DNA of 64,000 nucleotides from Cognataquiflexum gelatinilyticum. GTDB taxonomy: Bacteria; Bacteroidota; Bacteroidia; Cytophagales; Cyclobacteriaceae. The stretch is from the NCBI RefSeq assembly GCF_024813435.1, contig NZ_JANAEZ010000002.1, positions 1 to 64,000 of the forward strand, read 5' to 3'. Made by a program: the position numbers and the translations under genes. The notes below the pieces were generated by a model, which did not search any database, was not told the DNA's origin, and worked only from the letters and a program-made list of their open reading frames with translations. This document shows positions 41,700 through 51,028 of this stretch, in pieces; position 1 is the stretch's first letter; each line of letters opens with the position of its first letter.

Positions 41700-43301
41700 A
41701 TGGCTGGAGGAAAAGAAACACCAAGGCAGCGGATGATCGGTATGATGTACCTTGTATTGACAGCTTTGCTGGCATTACAGGTAAGCAACCAGATACTCCA
41801 AAAGTTTGTGTTGTTAAATGATGGATTGGAAAGAACTTCCAAAAATTTCATCAATAAAAATGAATTTACGGTCTCTTCTATCGCTTCGACAGTGGAGAAT
41901 CAGGGAAATAACGAAAAAGATGTACCCAAGGTAGATGCAGCAAAGGAAGTCCGCAAGGCAACCTCTGAGGTATATGGTTACCTTGAGGAGCTGAAGCAGG
42001 AACTCTTGACTACTTCGAATGCGAAGGATGATCAAGGACAGTTTAGCAATTCTGCTTTGAAAAACACCGATATCCCTGGCAATATTTTCAATAACAACAA
42101 AAAGGGATTTGAAATGCAGGAGAGGTTAAATGCCTATCCTAAGCAAATATCTGAAATCCTTAAAAAAGCAGGAATTGAATTGACTTTTGGCGATATCGCC
42201 AAAGATGCCAAAGACATCGAAATATTTCAAAACGACAAAGAAGTCAGAAATAAGAATTTCGTATTCTTGAACTTTGTAAAGTCTCCCGTTGGTGCGGTAA
42301 TGGCTTTGATATCCCAATATCAAAATGAAGTTTTGAACATTGAAAGTGAATCATTGGGAGCAATTACTGCTTCCATCGGTTCGTTTTATTACAAAGCAGA
42401 TATTGTTGAAGCGAGGATTGCAGCCCAATCAAACGTAGTTGCGGCCGGCACCAAGTTCCAGGCAGATATGTTCATCGCTTCCTCTTCTTCTTCAGATGCT
42501 CCTCAAATGACTATTGACGGAAGGCCTGTGACAGTAGAAAACGGATTCGGTAAAATTGAATTTACTGCTACTCCTGCTTCTCAATATGATGATAGAGGAC
42601 TTTCAAAGAGAATTTTGAAAGGTGAAATCGTGACCAATGTGGGCGGTGAAGACAAAATACTTCCTGTTGAATATGAGTATTTCGTAGCACAACCGGTCAT
42701 CAAAGTTACTTCGGAAGTAGTCAATCAGCTTTATGCGGATTGCGCCAACGAGTTGTTGATTGATGTTCCTGCATTGGGAAACAGCTATGCACCAAGTTTC
42801 ACAGTTTCTAATGGTTCTTCCATCCAAGGAAGCAAGCCAGGTCAATTGACTGTAATTCCGGGAAGTTCTGGAAAGGTATTGATAGGAGTAAGCAGTGGAG
42901 GCAATAAAATCGGTGATGTATCGTATGATATTAAACCGGTTCCGGCGCCAACAGTAAGGTTGTTCGATGGAAGAGGACCAATTGACATGAGTTTGGCTTA
43001 TCCTGCACCCGGACCATCTTCATTGATTGTAGAAGCGATTCCAGAAGCAAACTTCGGTAGAACAATGGCTAAGGATGCCAAATTTGAAGTAACCGGAGGT
43101 GAAGTAATTCTCCTAAGAAATGAAGTTCCAAGAGAGAAAGTTGCGATCAACGGTAAAAACGTGGCAATCAGAAATCTCTTGGCATCAGCAAAAAGCGGTG
43201 ATGCTTTGGTAGTTCGAGTTACACAGATAACAAGAACTAACTTCAGGGGCAATAAGATAGTGACCAATCAGCCTGAAATTCAAAGGTTGACAATAAAATA
43301 A
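41700..43301 (+). CDS. gldM: Gliding motility motor protein GldM
   Basis: 533 residues. The N-terminal TPRQRMIGMMYLVLTALLAL is one membrane helix that sits in the GldL ring. The periplasmic part (about 35-533) contains the usual four domains, including a helical D1 (up to about 220) and beta-rich D2-D4. GldM spans the periplasm as a dimer and transmits motor movement to the GldK/GldN ring. It begins 39 bases after gldL. Confidence 0.96.
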   Translation: MAGGKETPRQRMIGMMYLVLTALLALQVSNQILQKFVLLNDGLERTSKNFINKNEFTVSSIASTVENQGNNEKDVPKVDAAKEVRKATSEVYGYLEELKQELLTTSNAKDDQGQFSNSALKNTDIPGNIFNNNKKGFEMQERLNAYPKQISEILKKAGIELTFGDIAKDAKDIEIFQNDKEVRNKNFVFLNFVKSPVGAVMALISQYQNEVLNIESESLGAITASIGSFYYKADIVEARIAAQSNVVAAGTKFQADMFIASSSSSDAPQMTIDGRPVTVENGFGKIEFTATPASQYDDRGLSKRILKGEIVTNVGGEDKILPVEYEYFVAQPVIKVTSEVVNQLYADCANELLIDVPALGNSYAPSFTVSNGSSIQGSKPGQLTVIPGSSGKVLIGVSSGGNKIGDVSYDIKPVPAPTVRLFDGRGPIDMSLAYPAPGPSSLIVEAIPEANFGRTMAKDAKFEVTGGEVILLRNEVPREKVAINGKNVAIRNLLASAKSGDALVVRVTQITRTNFRGNKIVTNQPEIQRLTIK

Positions 43302-43345
43302 ATGATCGATGATGCCTTTTGGGCATGATCATAAACTAAATAAAT

Positions 43346-44155
43346 ATGAAACTTTATTCCAAAATCATCGGCCTTTTTGCGCTTGGTCTTACTGCATTCG
43401 GTGTTGACGCCAATGCACAAGCTACAAGTGTGACTCCATCCGGAGGTGGCGATAGACAGTTCAAAATGGACACGGTTTTTTCTGCGCACCCTATCCGAGA
43501 AGACGATAAGATGTACCAAATCTCTGTTTGGAGAAGGATAGACCTCAGGGAAAAATACAACCAGCCATTGTATGGTTCAGGTGATACCAAAAATGATGGA
43601 ATCGTCAATCAGATATATAAAGCTATTGTTGAAGACAATGCGCTTGAAGTATTTGCAGATGACAAATTCACACAGCCACTATCCATTTCTGATTTCCAAT
43701 CTAATTTCTGGTTGGCTGCAAATGGAGACAGTATCTTCGTGAAGCAATTGTATTACCTGGATTTTATGGAGGATTTTGTATTTGACAAGCATCATTCTCA
43801 AATCAAATTTGATGTCAAATACATCGAATTGGTAATGCCGTCCCAAACCAATGCAAATGCCGGTCAAAAGACAATAGGATATGTTAGGTTCAAAGATTTC
43901 TACTATCACTTCAAAGACCATCCTGAGGCAAAATGGTTGATCTTCCAAAACACTGCAAAAAACTTAACGTATGATCAGGTTTTTGATCAGAGATTGTTCA
44001 GATCAGTAGTTAGAAGGTATACCAATCCGGATAATGCCTATGTTGCGGATTTGGTAAATTCAAGTCATCCTAATCCCGAATTGCAGGCATTCTTGAATTC
44101 TTTGGAATTTGAGTACAAACTGCTTGATTTTGAGAATGGACTTTGGGAATGGTAA
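43346..44155 (+). CDS. gldN: Gliding motility protein GldN
   Basis: 269 residues. A signal peptide ends near ANAQ (about residue 27). The body shows the GldN signature: FSAHPIREDDKMYQISVWRRIDLREK, NQPLYGSGDT, IVEDNALEVFADD, KFDVKYIELVMPSQTNANAGQ. It forms the periplasmic ring with GldK. Last gene of the porP-gldKLMN unit, closed by the terminator at 44181. Confidence 0.96.
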   Translation: MKLYSKIIGLFALGLTAFGVDANAQATSVTPSGGGDRQFKMDTVFSAHPIREDDKMYQISVWRRIDLREKYNQPLYGSGDTKNDGIVNQIYKAIVEDNALEVFADDKFTQPLSISDFQSNFWLAANGDSIFVKQLYYLDFMEDFVFDKHHSQIKFDVKYIELVMPSQTNANAGQKTIGYVRFKDFYYHFKDHPEAKWLIFQNTAKNLTYDQVFDQRLFRSVVRRYTNPDNAYVADLVNSSHPNPELQAFLNSLEFEYKLLDFENGLWEW

Positions 44156-44180
44156 AAACGGTTTTCCAATAGCATGAAAA

Positions 44181-44220
44181 GATAAAGGCCTTCAGATTTC
44201 TGAAGGCCTTTATCTTTTAA
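44181..44220. terminator. Bidirectional terminator between gldN and ndk
   Basis: A 15-bp perfect stem GATAAAGGCCTTCAG / CTGAAGGCCTTTATC with a 4-base loop and flanking T/A runs. Confidence 0.9.
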
Positions 44221-44261
44221 GAAGTAATTTGATTCACTCGTTTTGCTCAAATGCAAAAGAA

Positions 44262-44684
44262 TCAAAGAACTCTTTCAAATTGGCTGAAATAAAAATTCCC
44301 TTCAATTTGGGCATTTTCGTCTGAGTCAGAACCGTGTACTGCATTGGCTTCTATCGAAGTCGCAAACATTTTTCTGATGGTTCCCTCTGCAGCATTGGCA
44401 GGATTAGTGGCACCGATCAATGTTCTGAAGTCTTCTACAGCATTTTCTTTTTCCAATATTGCGGCAATGATAGGTCCTGAGGACATATACTTGCAAAGAT
44501 CCGCATAGAACGGTCTTTCCTTGTGTACTTCATAAAATTTTCCGGCCAATTCAGGTGTCAGTTGTGTCGCTTTAAGCGCTACAATTTTGAATCCTGCCCC
44601 CTCAATCATTTTTAAAATTGCTCCGGAATTGTTGGCACCAAATGCGTCCGGCTTGATCATTGTGAAAGTTCTTTTACCTGCCAT
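44262..44684 (-). CDS. ndk: Nucleoside diphosphate kinase
   Basis: 140 residues from the ATG at 44684; the longer frame to 44735 adds residues outside the family and would cross the TATTTTTG -7 box at 44717-44724. It transfers phosphate from ATP to nucleoside diphosphates. RTFTMIKPDAFGANNSG is the N-terminal binding strand, and ANAVHGSDS holds the phosphorylated histidine (H117). Length fits the family. Its last residues QFERVL follow the usual end. Confidence 0.96.
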   Translation of the reverse strand: MAGKRTFTMIKPDAFGANNSGAILKMIEGAGFKIVALKATQLTPELAGKFYEVHKERPFYADLCKYMSSGPIIAAILEKENAVEDFRTLIGATNPANAAEGTIRKMFATSIEANAVHGSDSDENAQIEGNFYFSQFERVL

Positions 44685-44716
44685 TGTAATTATTTTTGTA
44701 GGTTTAAATGTGGCTG

Positions 44717-44724
44717 CAAAAATA
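44717..44724 (-). promoter_or_regulatory. Candidate -7 box of ndk
   Basis: TATTTTTG on the minus strand matches TAnnTTTG and lies 32 bases ahead of the ndk ATG. The -33 element is not clear. Confidence 0.4.
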
Positions 44725-44799
44725 CAGGAATTCATTGAATCTCCGAATAATGCTTGTAAAATCTATATTATCTGATTCAGATTTAGGCTTTTAGTGTCA

Positions 44800-44831
44800 T
44801 TGGGATTTTTCAAAAATTATCCTGACCTTTG
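44800..44831 (+). promoter_or_regulatory. Candidate promoter of the nrnA-FKBP unit
   Basis: TTG (44800-44802), 21-base spacer, GACCTTTG (44824-44831), one mismatch from TAnnTTTG. It lies 40 bases before the nrnA ATG. Confidence 0.4.
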
Positions 44832-44871
44832 CGGACTATGTTCCTTTAGGGGAGTGTACAAAAGCAATCAA

Positions 44872-45912
44872 ATGCGAGAATTAGAGTCATTTAAACATAT
44901 AATTTCCTCACCCCAGAAAGTAGTCATTACCACCCACCACAAGCCTGATGCAGATGCATTGGGATCTTGTCTGGCAATGTCAAACTTCCTAATTAAGCTG
45001 GGGCATGAGGTTCAGGTGATTACTCCTTCTGATTATCCGTCTTTTCTTCATTGGATGAAAGGAAATGAAGATGTGATAAATTTTGAGGATAGGTCCAAAA
45101 GAGCAGAAGCTATTGGAATCATCCAAAAAGCCACTATGATTTTTTGTTTGGATTTCTCTTGTCCCAAGAGAATGCAGGATATGCAGTCATGGGTTGAAAG
45201 TTCCAATGCCTATAAAGTAAATATCGACCACCACCAAGATCCTAAGGATTTTGCTGATTTCAGGTATTGGAGCACTTCTGCTGCAGCCACCTGCGAATTG
45301 ATCTATGAGTTGATTGTGGCGATTGGGCACCGAGATTTGATTGACAAAGATATTGCAGAATGCCTCTATGCGGGGATCATGACGGATACCGGTGGTTTTA
45401 GGCATCCGAATACCACCAAAAACGTCCATTTGATCACGGCGGAGTTGATTGGGATAGGAGCAGACAATTCCAAAATTTCCAGACTGATTTATGATACCAA
45501 TAGTGTCAACAGGTTGAAATTTATCGGATTTGCAATAACACGAAGGTTGACCATTATGCAGGATTTGCAAACAGCCTACTTTGCAATCAGCAAAAAAGAT
45601 CTTAGAAAATATTCCTCCCAAACCGGAGATACTGAAGGGTTGGTCAATTATGCATTGTCATTAGATGGCATCAAGATTGCAGCACTTTTTACAGAGCGCG
45701 AAGATGGCATCAAAATCTCTTTTAGGTCCACCGAGGATATTGCAGTAAATAAATTCGCAGCATCTTACTTTGATGGGGGAGGACATAAAAATGCCTCAGG
45801 AGGAAAATCTCAACTGACCCTGCTAGAAACAACAGAAAAATTCGAAACACTCATAAAAGAAAACTATAATTCCCTATTTATTCAATCTGAACTCCTTCAT
45901 GAAAAAAATTAA
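44872..45912 (+). CDS. nrnA: DHH-family oligoribonuclease / pAp phosphatase NrnA
   Basis: 346 residues from the ATG at 44872; the longer open frame to 44794 runs over the promoter. THHKPDADALGSCLAM, FCLDFSCPKRM, NIDHHQDPKDF and TDTGGFRHPNT are DHH-domain metal motifs. The C-terminal DHHA1 domain ends with GGGHKNASGGKS. NrnA degrades nano-RNAs and 3'-phosphoadenosine 5'-phosphate. The 3' end overlaps the first FKBP gene by 14 bases, so the two are cotranslated. Confidence 0.93.
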   Translation: MRELESFKHIISSPQKVVITTHHKPDADALGSCLAMSNFLIKLGHEVQVITPSDYPSFLHWMKGNEDVINFEDRSKRAEAIGIIQKATMIFCLDFSCPKRMQDMQSWVESSNAYKVNIDHHQDPKDFADFRYWSTSAAATCELIYELIVAIGHRDLIDKDIAECLYAGIMTDTGGFRHPNTTKNVHLITAELIGIGADNSKISRLIYDTNSVNRLKFIGFAITRRLTIMQDLQTAYFAISKKDLRKYSSQTGDTEGLVNYALSLDGIKIAALFTEREDGIKISFRSTEDIAVNKFAASYFDGGGHKNASGGKSQLTLLETTEKFETLIKENYNSLFIQSELLHEKN

Positions 45913-46837
45913 TCTCTACTTATTGCCCGCCATAGTGATGGTGTTGGCTACCGGCTTGATGTCTTGTAAGAAAAAACAGACAACCTCTGATGGCATCGAG
46001 TATACTTACATCAAAGAGGGAGATGTTGCTCCCAAAAACGGGGAGTATATCCTTTACAATCTTATTGTAAAAACGGATAAAGACTCCACATTTATCTCTA
46101 CATATGATCAAAACATGCCAGGTTATATTCTTTTCAATGACTCCTTACCAAAGGAAAGTGGAATGGATGAGATTTTTCTAAGTCTCAAAAAGGGAGACAG
46201 TATTGCTTTTGAAGCTAATTCTATGAAGGTATTTGGAGAGCAGAATATGCCTTTCTTCCTTGATAAAGAGAAAAATGTAAAAATCCAGATTGGAGTTGTA
46301 GATATCACTGACCAACAGGGTGTTGAAGCATATTTTAACGCACTTCAGGAAGCTCAAATGAAGAAGCAGGCTGAAAATGCAGTGAAGCAGTTGGAAATTG
46401 ATACCAAAATCATTGAGGATTATCTTGCTGAAAAAAATATTCAAGCTACCAAGACAGAATCAGGTCTTTACTACGTCATTGAAAAAGAAGGAACCGGTCC
46501 TGAAATTGAGTCAGGAGACTTGGCTTTTGTTCATTATGCGGGGTACTTATTGGACGGGACACTATTTGATTCAAGTATCAAAGAAATTGCCCAAGCTAAC
46601 AATACCTATAATGAGCAAAGAGATGCGCAAGGTGGCTATGGTCCTTTGGAAGTTTCCGTAGGTCAAGGAAGGGTAATCCCGGGATGGGACGAAGGTCTTG
46701 CACTATTGAAGAAAGGGGACAAAGCTAAGTTCTTTATTCCTTCTACTCTTGCTTATGGAGATAGAGATTCAGGTGGTCCAATTAAAGCAAACTCTGTACT
46801 GATCTTCGACGTAGAAATCACAGACGTACAAAAATAA
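45899..46837 (+). CDS. FKBP-type peptidyl-prolyl isomerase lipoprotein, first of three
   Basis: 312 residues. A lipoprotein signal ends in LMSC (C22 or so). It carries two FKBP-like parts. The N-terminal one (about 30-135; NGEYILYNLIVKTDKDS) is divergent. The C-terminal one (about 185-312) is classical: SGDLAFVHYAGYLLDGTLFDSS, VSVGQGRVIPGWDEGLALLKKGD, FFIPSTLAYGDR, NSVLIFDVEITD. It is a periplasmic foldase of the GldI-like type. Starts inside the 3' end of nrnA and is followed by two more FKBP genes. Confidence 0.93.
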   Translation: MKKINLYLLPAIVMVLATGLMSCKKKQTTSDGIEYTYIKEGDVAPKNGEYILYNLIVKTDKDSTFISTYDQNMPGYILFNDSLPKESGMDEIFLSLKKGDSIAFEANSMKVFGEQNMPFFLDKEKNVKIQIGVVDITDQQGVEAYFNALQEAQMKKQAENAVKQLEIDTKIIEDYLAEKNIQATKTESGLYYVIEKEGTGPEIESGDLAFVHYAGYLLDGTLFDSSIKEIAQANNTYNEQRDAQGGYGPLEVSVGQGRVIPGWDEGLALLKKGDKAKFFIPSTLAYGDRDSGGPIKANSVLIFDVEITDVQK

Positions 46838-46841
46838 ACAT

Positions 46842-47390
46842 ATGAAAAAAGCAGGCGCGTTATTATTATCATTGGTTTGGATATTTTCCTCTTGTGTTTC
46901 TGACGAGGAAAATGCCCAGATTATTTTTGACAAGGATATTCAGAAAATTGAAAAATACATAACGCAAAACCCAATTGCTTCTGTCAAGGAGGAAATAGAT
47001 GGGGGGACAGGAATCAGGATATACTGGACTGAATTGTCAGGAAGTGGAGATAAGGTTTCTGTAGGAGACACGGTGTTTGTGAATTACACAGGAAAATTGC
47101 TTAGCAACTTGGTATTTGACACCTCTATCGAATCGATTGCCAAAGCGAATAACGTCTATGATGCGAATCGGACTTATGAGCCATTGGAATTTATAATCGG
47201 TTTGGGTATGGTAATTCCGGGTTTTGAATATGGTGTTTTCAACATTGAAAAAGGTGACAAAGCATCAGTGATTTTCCCATCATTATATGGTTACGGATCT
47301 CAAGCAAACGCCATCATTCCTCCAAATTCCCCATTAATTTTCGAAATTGAATTGGTAGATATCAAGGATAATCCTCTGGCAGACGACTGA
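46842..47390 (+). CDS. FKBP-type peptidyl-prolyl isomerase lipoprotein, second of three
   Basis: 182 residues. The signal peptide ends in IFSSC (C18). A single FKBP domain fills the mature part: VSVGDTVFVNYTGKLLSNLVFDTS, GLGMVIPGFEYGVFNIEKGD, VIFPSLYGYGSQ, PLIFEIELVDI. Some ring residues differ from the first copy (FEY in place of WDE). It follows the first copy by four bases and shares its transcript. Confidence 0.93.
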   Translation: MKKAGALLLSLVWIFSSCVSDEENAQIIFDKDIQKIEKYITQNPIASVKEEIDGGTGIRIYWTELSGSGDKVSVGDTVFVNYTGKLLSNLVFDTSIESIAKANNVYDANRTYEPLEFIIGLGMVIPGFEYGVFNIEKGDKASVIFPSLYGYGSQANAIIPPNSPLIFEIELVDIKDNPLADD

Positions 47391-47393
47391 TAA

Positions 47394-47942
47394 ATGAAAA
47401 ATTTTAGAATTGTTTTATCCTTTCTTGTTGCCGTGTTGCTTGTAGCATCTTGTGGTACGCCCAGTCCTTTTGGTGGACCTGTGTATGATAGCGAAGGAAA
47501 CCTTGCTATAGATAGGGTTAAAATCGATGACTTCTTGAGGACTGCTCCTATTGATAGTCTTTACAGAATCCATGACCCTACGGGTGTTGTCATTATTGTT
47601 CAGGAAGAAGGGACAGGGGCAATGCCTGCAGCAGGAATGTTGGTTTATACCAACTACACAGGCAAATTATTGGACGGAACGGTATTCGATACCAACCTTG
47701 AGGATGTAGCGAGAGAAAATGACGTGTATGATCCCTCGAGGACTTATAGAATTTTCCAGTTTACCCTTGGTACATCCGAGACAATCCAAGGATTTAACCT
47801 TGGCTTCAGGCAAATGACAAGTGGGTCCAAAGGAGTGCTGATCATACCTTCTCCTTGGGCTTACCGAGACAGCGGAACGATTCCGGGTGTTCCTGCAAAC
47901 TCCGTATTGGTGTTTGAAGTGGAGTTCCTAGGAATGGATTAA
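47394..47942 (+). CDS. FKBP-type peptidyl-prolyl isomerase lipoprotein, third of three
   Basis: 182 residues with a lipobox ending in LVASC (C20). A single FKBP domain: AAGMLVYTNYTGKLLDGTVFDTN, LGTSETIQGFNLGFRQMTSGS, LIIPSPWAYRDSG, VPANSVLVFEVEFLGMD. The pocket differs again (GFNLGF in place of GWDEGL), so substrate preference or activity may differ from the sister copies. Last gene of the unit, three bases after the second copy. Confidence 0.93.
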   Translation: MKNFRIVLSFLVAVLLVASCGTPSPFGGPVYDSEGNLAIDRVKIDDFLRTAPIDSLYRIHDPTGVVIIVQEEGTGAMPAAGMLVYTNYTGKLLDGTVFDTNLEDVARENDVYDPSRTYRIFQFTLGTSETIQGFNLGFRQMTSGSKGVLIIPSPWAYRDSGTIPGVPANSVLVFEVEFLGMD

Positions 47943-47991
47943 AAATTCTGACCCCCCTAAAATCTTCCATTCGAAAGATTGATGAAAATAT

Positions 47992-48030
47992 AAAACCCTC
48001 CCTTGGATGAATTTAAGGGAGGGTTTTTGT
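47992..48030. terminator. Terminator after the FKBP unit
   Basis: AAAACCCTCCCTT / AAGGGAGGGTTTT, a 13-bp stem with a 10-base loop, followed by T residues. It also fits the convergent SGNH gene on the minus strand. Confidence 0.88.
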
Positions 48031-48060
48031 TTTCGCTTAACGAGAAAGTTTTGCGTGATT

Positions 48061-48696
48061 TTATTTGATTGCTTTGGCAACTTCTGCCGCCATGATTCCA
48101 AGCCCTTCTTTGTTTGGATGGATTCCGTCAGGAAGAAGTGGTGATTTGTCCAAAAGTGGGGTATATAAATCAATGATTTCTGATTTTGTTTTCTTGGCAA
48201 TTTCCAAAAGCATCGGCCGCATTTCGTTTAGAATTACCTCACCGTTGATATCAAAATTTCCTTGAAACACAGGAACAGGTAGACAAATGTAGACCTTGCC
48301 TTTTTTTGGCATTGATTTTTTGAAGATCTCTATCATTTCAATAAAATCAGCAGTAAATTCCACTTTGTATTTCCAGTTTTGAGGTTTTGAATCGTTAGTT
48401 CCTAGCTTGATGACTAGGATATCCGGCGCAAATGACTTGGTTTCCTCAAATTGGGGCTCGTTCCAAAAAGGATAATCTCCTTTCTTGAGTAAGGTCCTTC
48501 CGCTTACACCAAAGTTTTTAACATCATATTTGTCACCAAGAATTTTTTGCATCTGAAGTGGATAACTGTCAGGATTGTCTCTTCCCGGGCCCTGGGTGAT
48601 ACTATTTCCAACACATGCAACTTTGATTTTGGATTGTGCTGAGGCAGAAATACCGATTGAAAGCAATAGGATTGAAAGGAAAAGCAGATTTTTCAT
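48061..48696 (-). CDS. Secreted SGNH/GDSL hydrolase
   Basis: 211 residues. A signal peptide ends at ASAQ (residue 21). The catalytic blocks are all present: VACVGNSITQG (block I serine), FGVSGRTLLKKG (block II glycine), VIKLGTNDSKPQNW (block III asparagine), and LLPDGIHPNKEG (block V aspartate and histidine). Likely a carbohydrate esterase or sialate/acetyl-xylan-type deacetylase acting in the periplasm or outside the cell; the substrate is unknown. Confidence 0.9.
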   Translation of the reverse strand: MKNLLFLSILLLSIGISASAQSKIKVACVGNSITQGPGRDNPDSYPLQMQKILGDKYDVKNFGVSGRTLLKKGDYPFWNEPQFEETKSFAPDILVIKLGTNDSKPQNWKYKVEFTADFIEMIEIFKKSMPKKGKVYICLPVPVFQGNFDINGEVILNEMRPMLLEIAKKTKSEIIDLYTPLLDKSPLLPDGIHPNKEGLGIMAAEVAKAIK

Positions 48697-48786
48697 GGGT
48701 TGGATTTTTCTTTCAATTTAAAAAGTTTTGATTCTTTAAGATCTTTTGGACAGAAAATTATGACAAGAGGATATCTTTAAAGCCAA

Positions 48787-49626
48787 ATGGAGATTTTCAG
48801 GAAAATATTGCTTTATATCAATCTTCTTTCTCTGGATGTGGTTTTGGGTGCAATGGCCGGGATGCTGTTTTTTTCGGACCTTTTAGAAGTCAATATTGCA
48901 GGATCTGTCTACTTTCTTCTGGGACTGGCAGTTTGGAGTATTTATACTTTAGATCACCTGATGGATGCCCGGGGTGCTATCGGCAAACCCCAATCCCCTA
49001 GGCATCAACTTCACCAAAAATATCATCGGGTACTATCCGCTTTGGTCATTTGCTGTATCCTGATAGGGGCGTTCCTTTTTTTTAGGCTGACAGAAATGGA
49101 ATTTATCCGTACCCTTGGAATATTGCTAGGAGTGGTAACGCTGTTTTGGATGGGATTCTTGAAAATTGCTGGACCAAAATATTCTTGGTTGAAAGAAATT
49201 TCCACAGCTTTGATTTACGTCTTGGGTATTTCATTTGCTCCAATTGCAAAAGTTGATTTTGAATTGATCGATATCAGCGTCTATGTTTTTGCATTTGTTT
49301 ATTTCTTGGCAGCACTCGTCAATCTCTTGATGCTTTCTTATCAGGATGCCGAAGTAGATCAAAAAGATGGCTTTGGTTCTGTTCTGGTATTGATCCCAAA
49401 GAATGGTTTAAAAAAGCTAATTACGGTTTTGGGATTAACAGGGATCGGTGTCTTGGTAGTCTTTTCCGCGATTCTCCCATCCTATTATCACATCTCATCC
49501 ATGATTTTGGGACTGATTATCGGTTATCACCTGATTTTATTTTTCTCCAAAAACCAAAGCAAAGATCAGATCAGAAGAAAATCTGAAGCATTGTTTCTGT
49601 TGCCGTTTTTGTTGCTTTTATTGTAA
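48787..49626 (+). CDS. UbiA-superfamily-like membrane protein
   Basis: 279 residues with about eight membrane helices. SIYTLDHLMDARGA (about residues 51-64) resembles the first aspartate-rich motif of UbiA prenyltransferases, and LSYQDAEVDQKDGFGS (about 195) the second. The rest is hydrophobic and ends in LLPFLLLLL. It is a divergent relative: the canonical NDxxDxxxD is not exact, so catalysis and substrate are uncertain. It stands alone on the plus strand. Confidence 0.7.
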   Translation: MEIFRKILLYINLLSLDVVLGAMAGMLFFSDLLEVNIAGSVYFLLGLAVWSIYTLDHLMDARGAIGKPQSPRHQLHQKYHRVLSALVICCILIGAFLFFRLTEMEFIRTLGILLGVVTLFWMGFLKIAGPKYSWLKEISTALIYVLGISFAPIAKVDFELIDISVYVFAFVYFLAALVNLLMLSYQDAEVDQKDGFGSVLVLIPKNGLKKLITVLGLTGIGVLVVFSAILPSYYHISSMILGLIIGYHLILFFSKNQSKDQIRRKSEALFLLPFLLLLL

Positions 49627-49646
49627 GGACAGATAGATTTTGATTT

Positions 49647-50993
49647 TTACTCTGCTGCTTTATCGATCATTTTCCTGATCATTTCATCAAAGTAAGCGCC
49701 GTTATAAGGACCGAACCAATTCATGTCCCGGACTTCATATAGCGGATAATTGTAATATTTATCCGGTGTGATATATCCGATATAGCCTCCATTAAAACAT
49801 GTGATGATGAGATGAAATCCTTTTTCTGTGGCATAGTCTTCCCATTCCTTCATAAAAACTCCTGAAATTTCACCGCTTGAACTGATAAACAATGTTTTTC
49901 CGATTTGCACGATGTCAAAATGGGCATTGGTATCACCAAATACTGAATTAAAAATCCAAGGCCGGATGCGGACTTTTTCACTGATCCTAAAATGCGCTTT
50001 TCTGAGGCCAACCGGCAAATTTCCAACCTTGAGATTTGGCTCCTCTACAGGAAATACTTCATGGATATTTTCAGAAAGATTTCTGTTTAGCGCCAAGGCA
50101 TATGATTCGACATCATTTGTTTGATTTCCAGTGGCTACAGGGCGATGGCTTCCTACTGTACCCGCCGCAAAAAGCGAAAAGTCATATTCTCCTTTCTCCA
50201 TTAATTTGGTCAGGTAGTTGGGATAATCTCCTGATAAACCCATGAATTTTGAATTCAAAATAGTCGGATGGGCACTGTATGTCAGGATTGTTCCTTTTTT
50301 CCCATTTCGCTTTTCGAATATCAATTGCCTGATATAGGGATCGATTGGGTCTTCTGCGATCAGCCTGTTGGCGACAAGTGTATCCGCTTTGGTTTTCCTA
50401 AAGTAAACTTCCACAGTGTCTCTGCTAGCCATGGCCGATTTTAATCCTTCCAAGGTTTTGGCTTCCAAGAATTTGACGATTTTATCATCATAGCCTCCAA
50501 AAGCCAATTTTCCAATAAGCCCCGGAATATGTCCGCCAATACCACTGTGAGTATGGGTAGCGGTAAAATATACATAGTCCAATGCCAAACCTGATTCATT
50601 GATTGCCTGATTGATTCTTCCCTGTAGGTAAGGATGAACGATCATTAATTCGTAATTCAAAAATGCGACAGTAGATTTTCCATTGCTGATGACCATTGCT
50701 TTGACAAAACTGCTGTCCAGCACAAACTCATACCTTCCCCTAGGTTTATATCCTACCAATTTTGCCGGAGAAGAAGGTGTTGCATTGACCGATGACCAGC
50801 CTGCAAGCCATATTTCACCTTCTGAAGATTCAAAATTCAGGGAATCAAGGCGGGCTACAGTCTCCTGATAGTAGTCCATCTCTTTGAAATCACGCCAATC
50901 AATCCTTGTCAAAGTAGCCAAAGCTAAAAACACAACAATACCAAAAGTCCAACCAAAAACTCTGAAAATCCTTTGGGCGATTGGTCTTGGCAT
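49647..50993 (-). CDS. Neutral/alkaline ceramidase N-terminal domain protein
   Basis: 448 residues. A single N-terminal membrane segment (VFGWTFGIVVFLALATL, about 14-30) is followed by the ceramidase N-terminal domain: LAGWSSVNATPSSPAKLVG, YFTATHTHSGIGGHIPG with zinc-binding histidines, and ILTYSAHPTIL. Characterised members cleave ceramides, but many Bacteroidetes paralogues have unknown lipid substrates; Bacteroidetes make sphingolipids, which makes the role plausible. It follows purM by 35 bases on the same strand. Confidence 0.85.
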   Translation of the reverse strand: MPRPIAQRIFRVFGWTFGIVVFLALATLTRIDWRDFKEMDYYQETVARLDSLNFESSEGEIWLAGWSSVNATPSSPAKLVGYKPRGRYEFVLDSSFVKAMVISNGKSTVAFLNYELMIVHPYLQGRINQAINESGLALDYVYFTATHTHSGIGGHIPGLIGKLAFGGYDDKIVKFLEAKTLEGLKSAMASRDTVEVYFRKTKADTLVANRLIAEDPIDPYIRQLIFEKRNGKKGTILTYSAHPTILNSKFMGLSGDYPNYLTKLMEKGEYDFSLFAAGTVGSHRPVATGNQTNDVESYALALNRNLSENIHEVFPVEEPNLKVGNLPVGLRKAHFRISEKVRIRPWIFNSVFGDTNAHFDIVQIGKTLFISSSGEISGVFMKEWEDYATEKGFHLIITCFNGGYIGYITPDKYYNYPLYEVRDMNWFGPYNGAYFDEMIRKMIDKAAE

Positions 50994-51028
50994 ATTGTTA
51001 AGGGATATCCTGTTGACTTTTTTTTATT

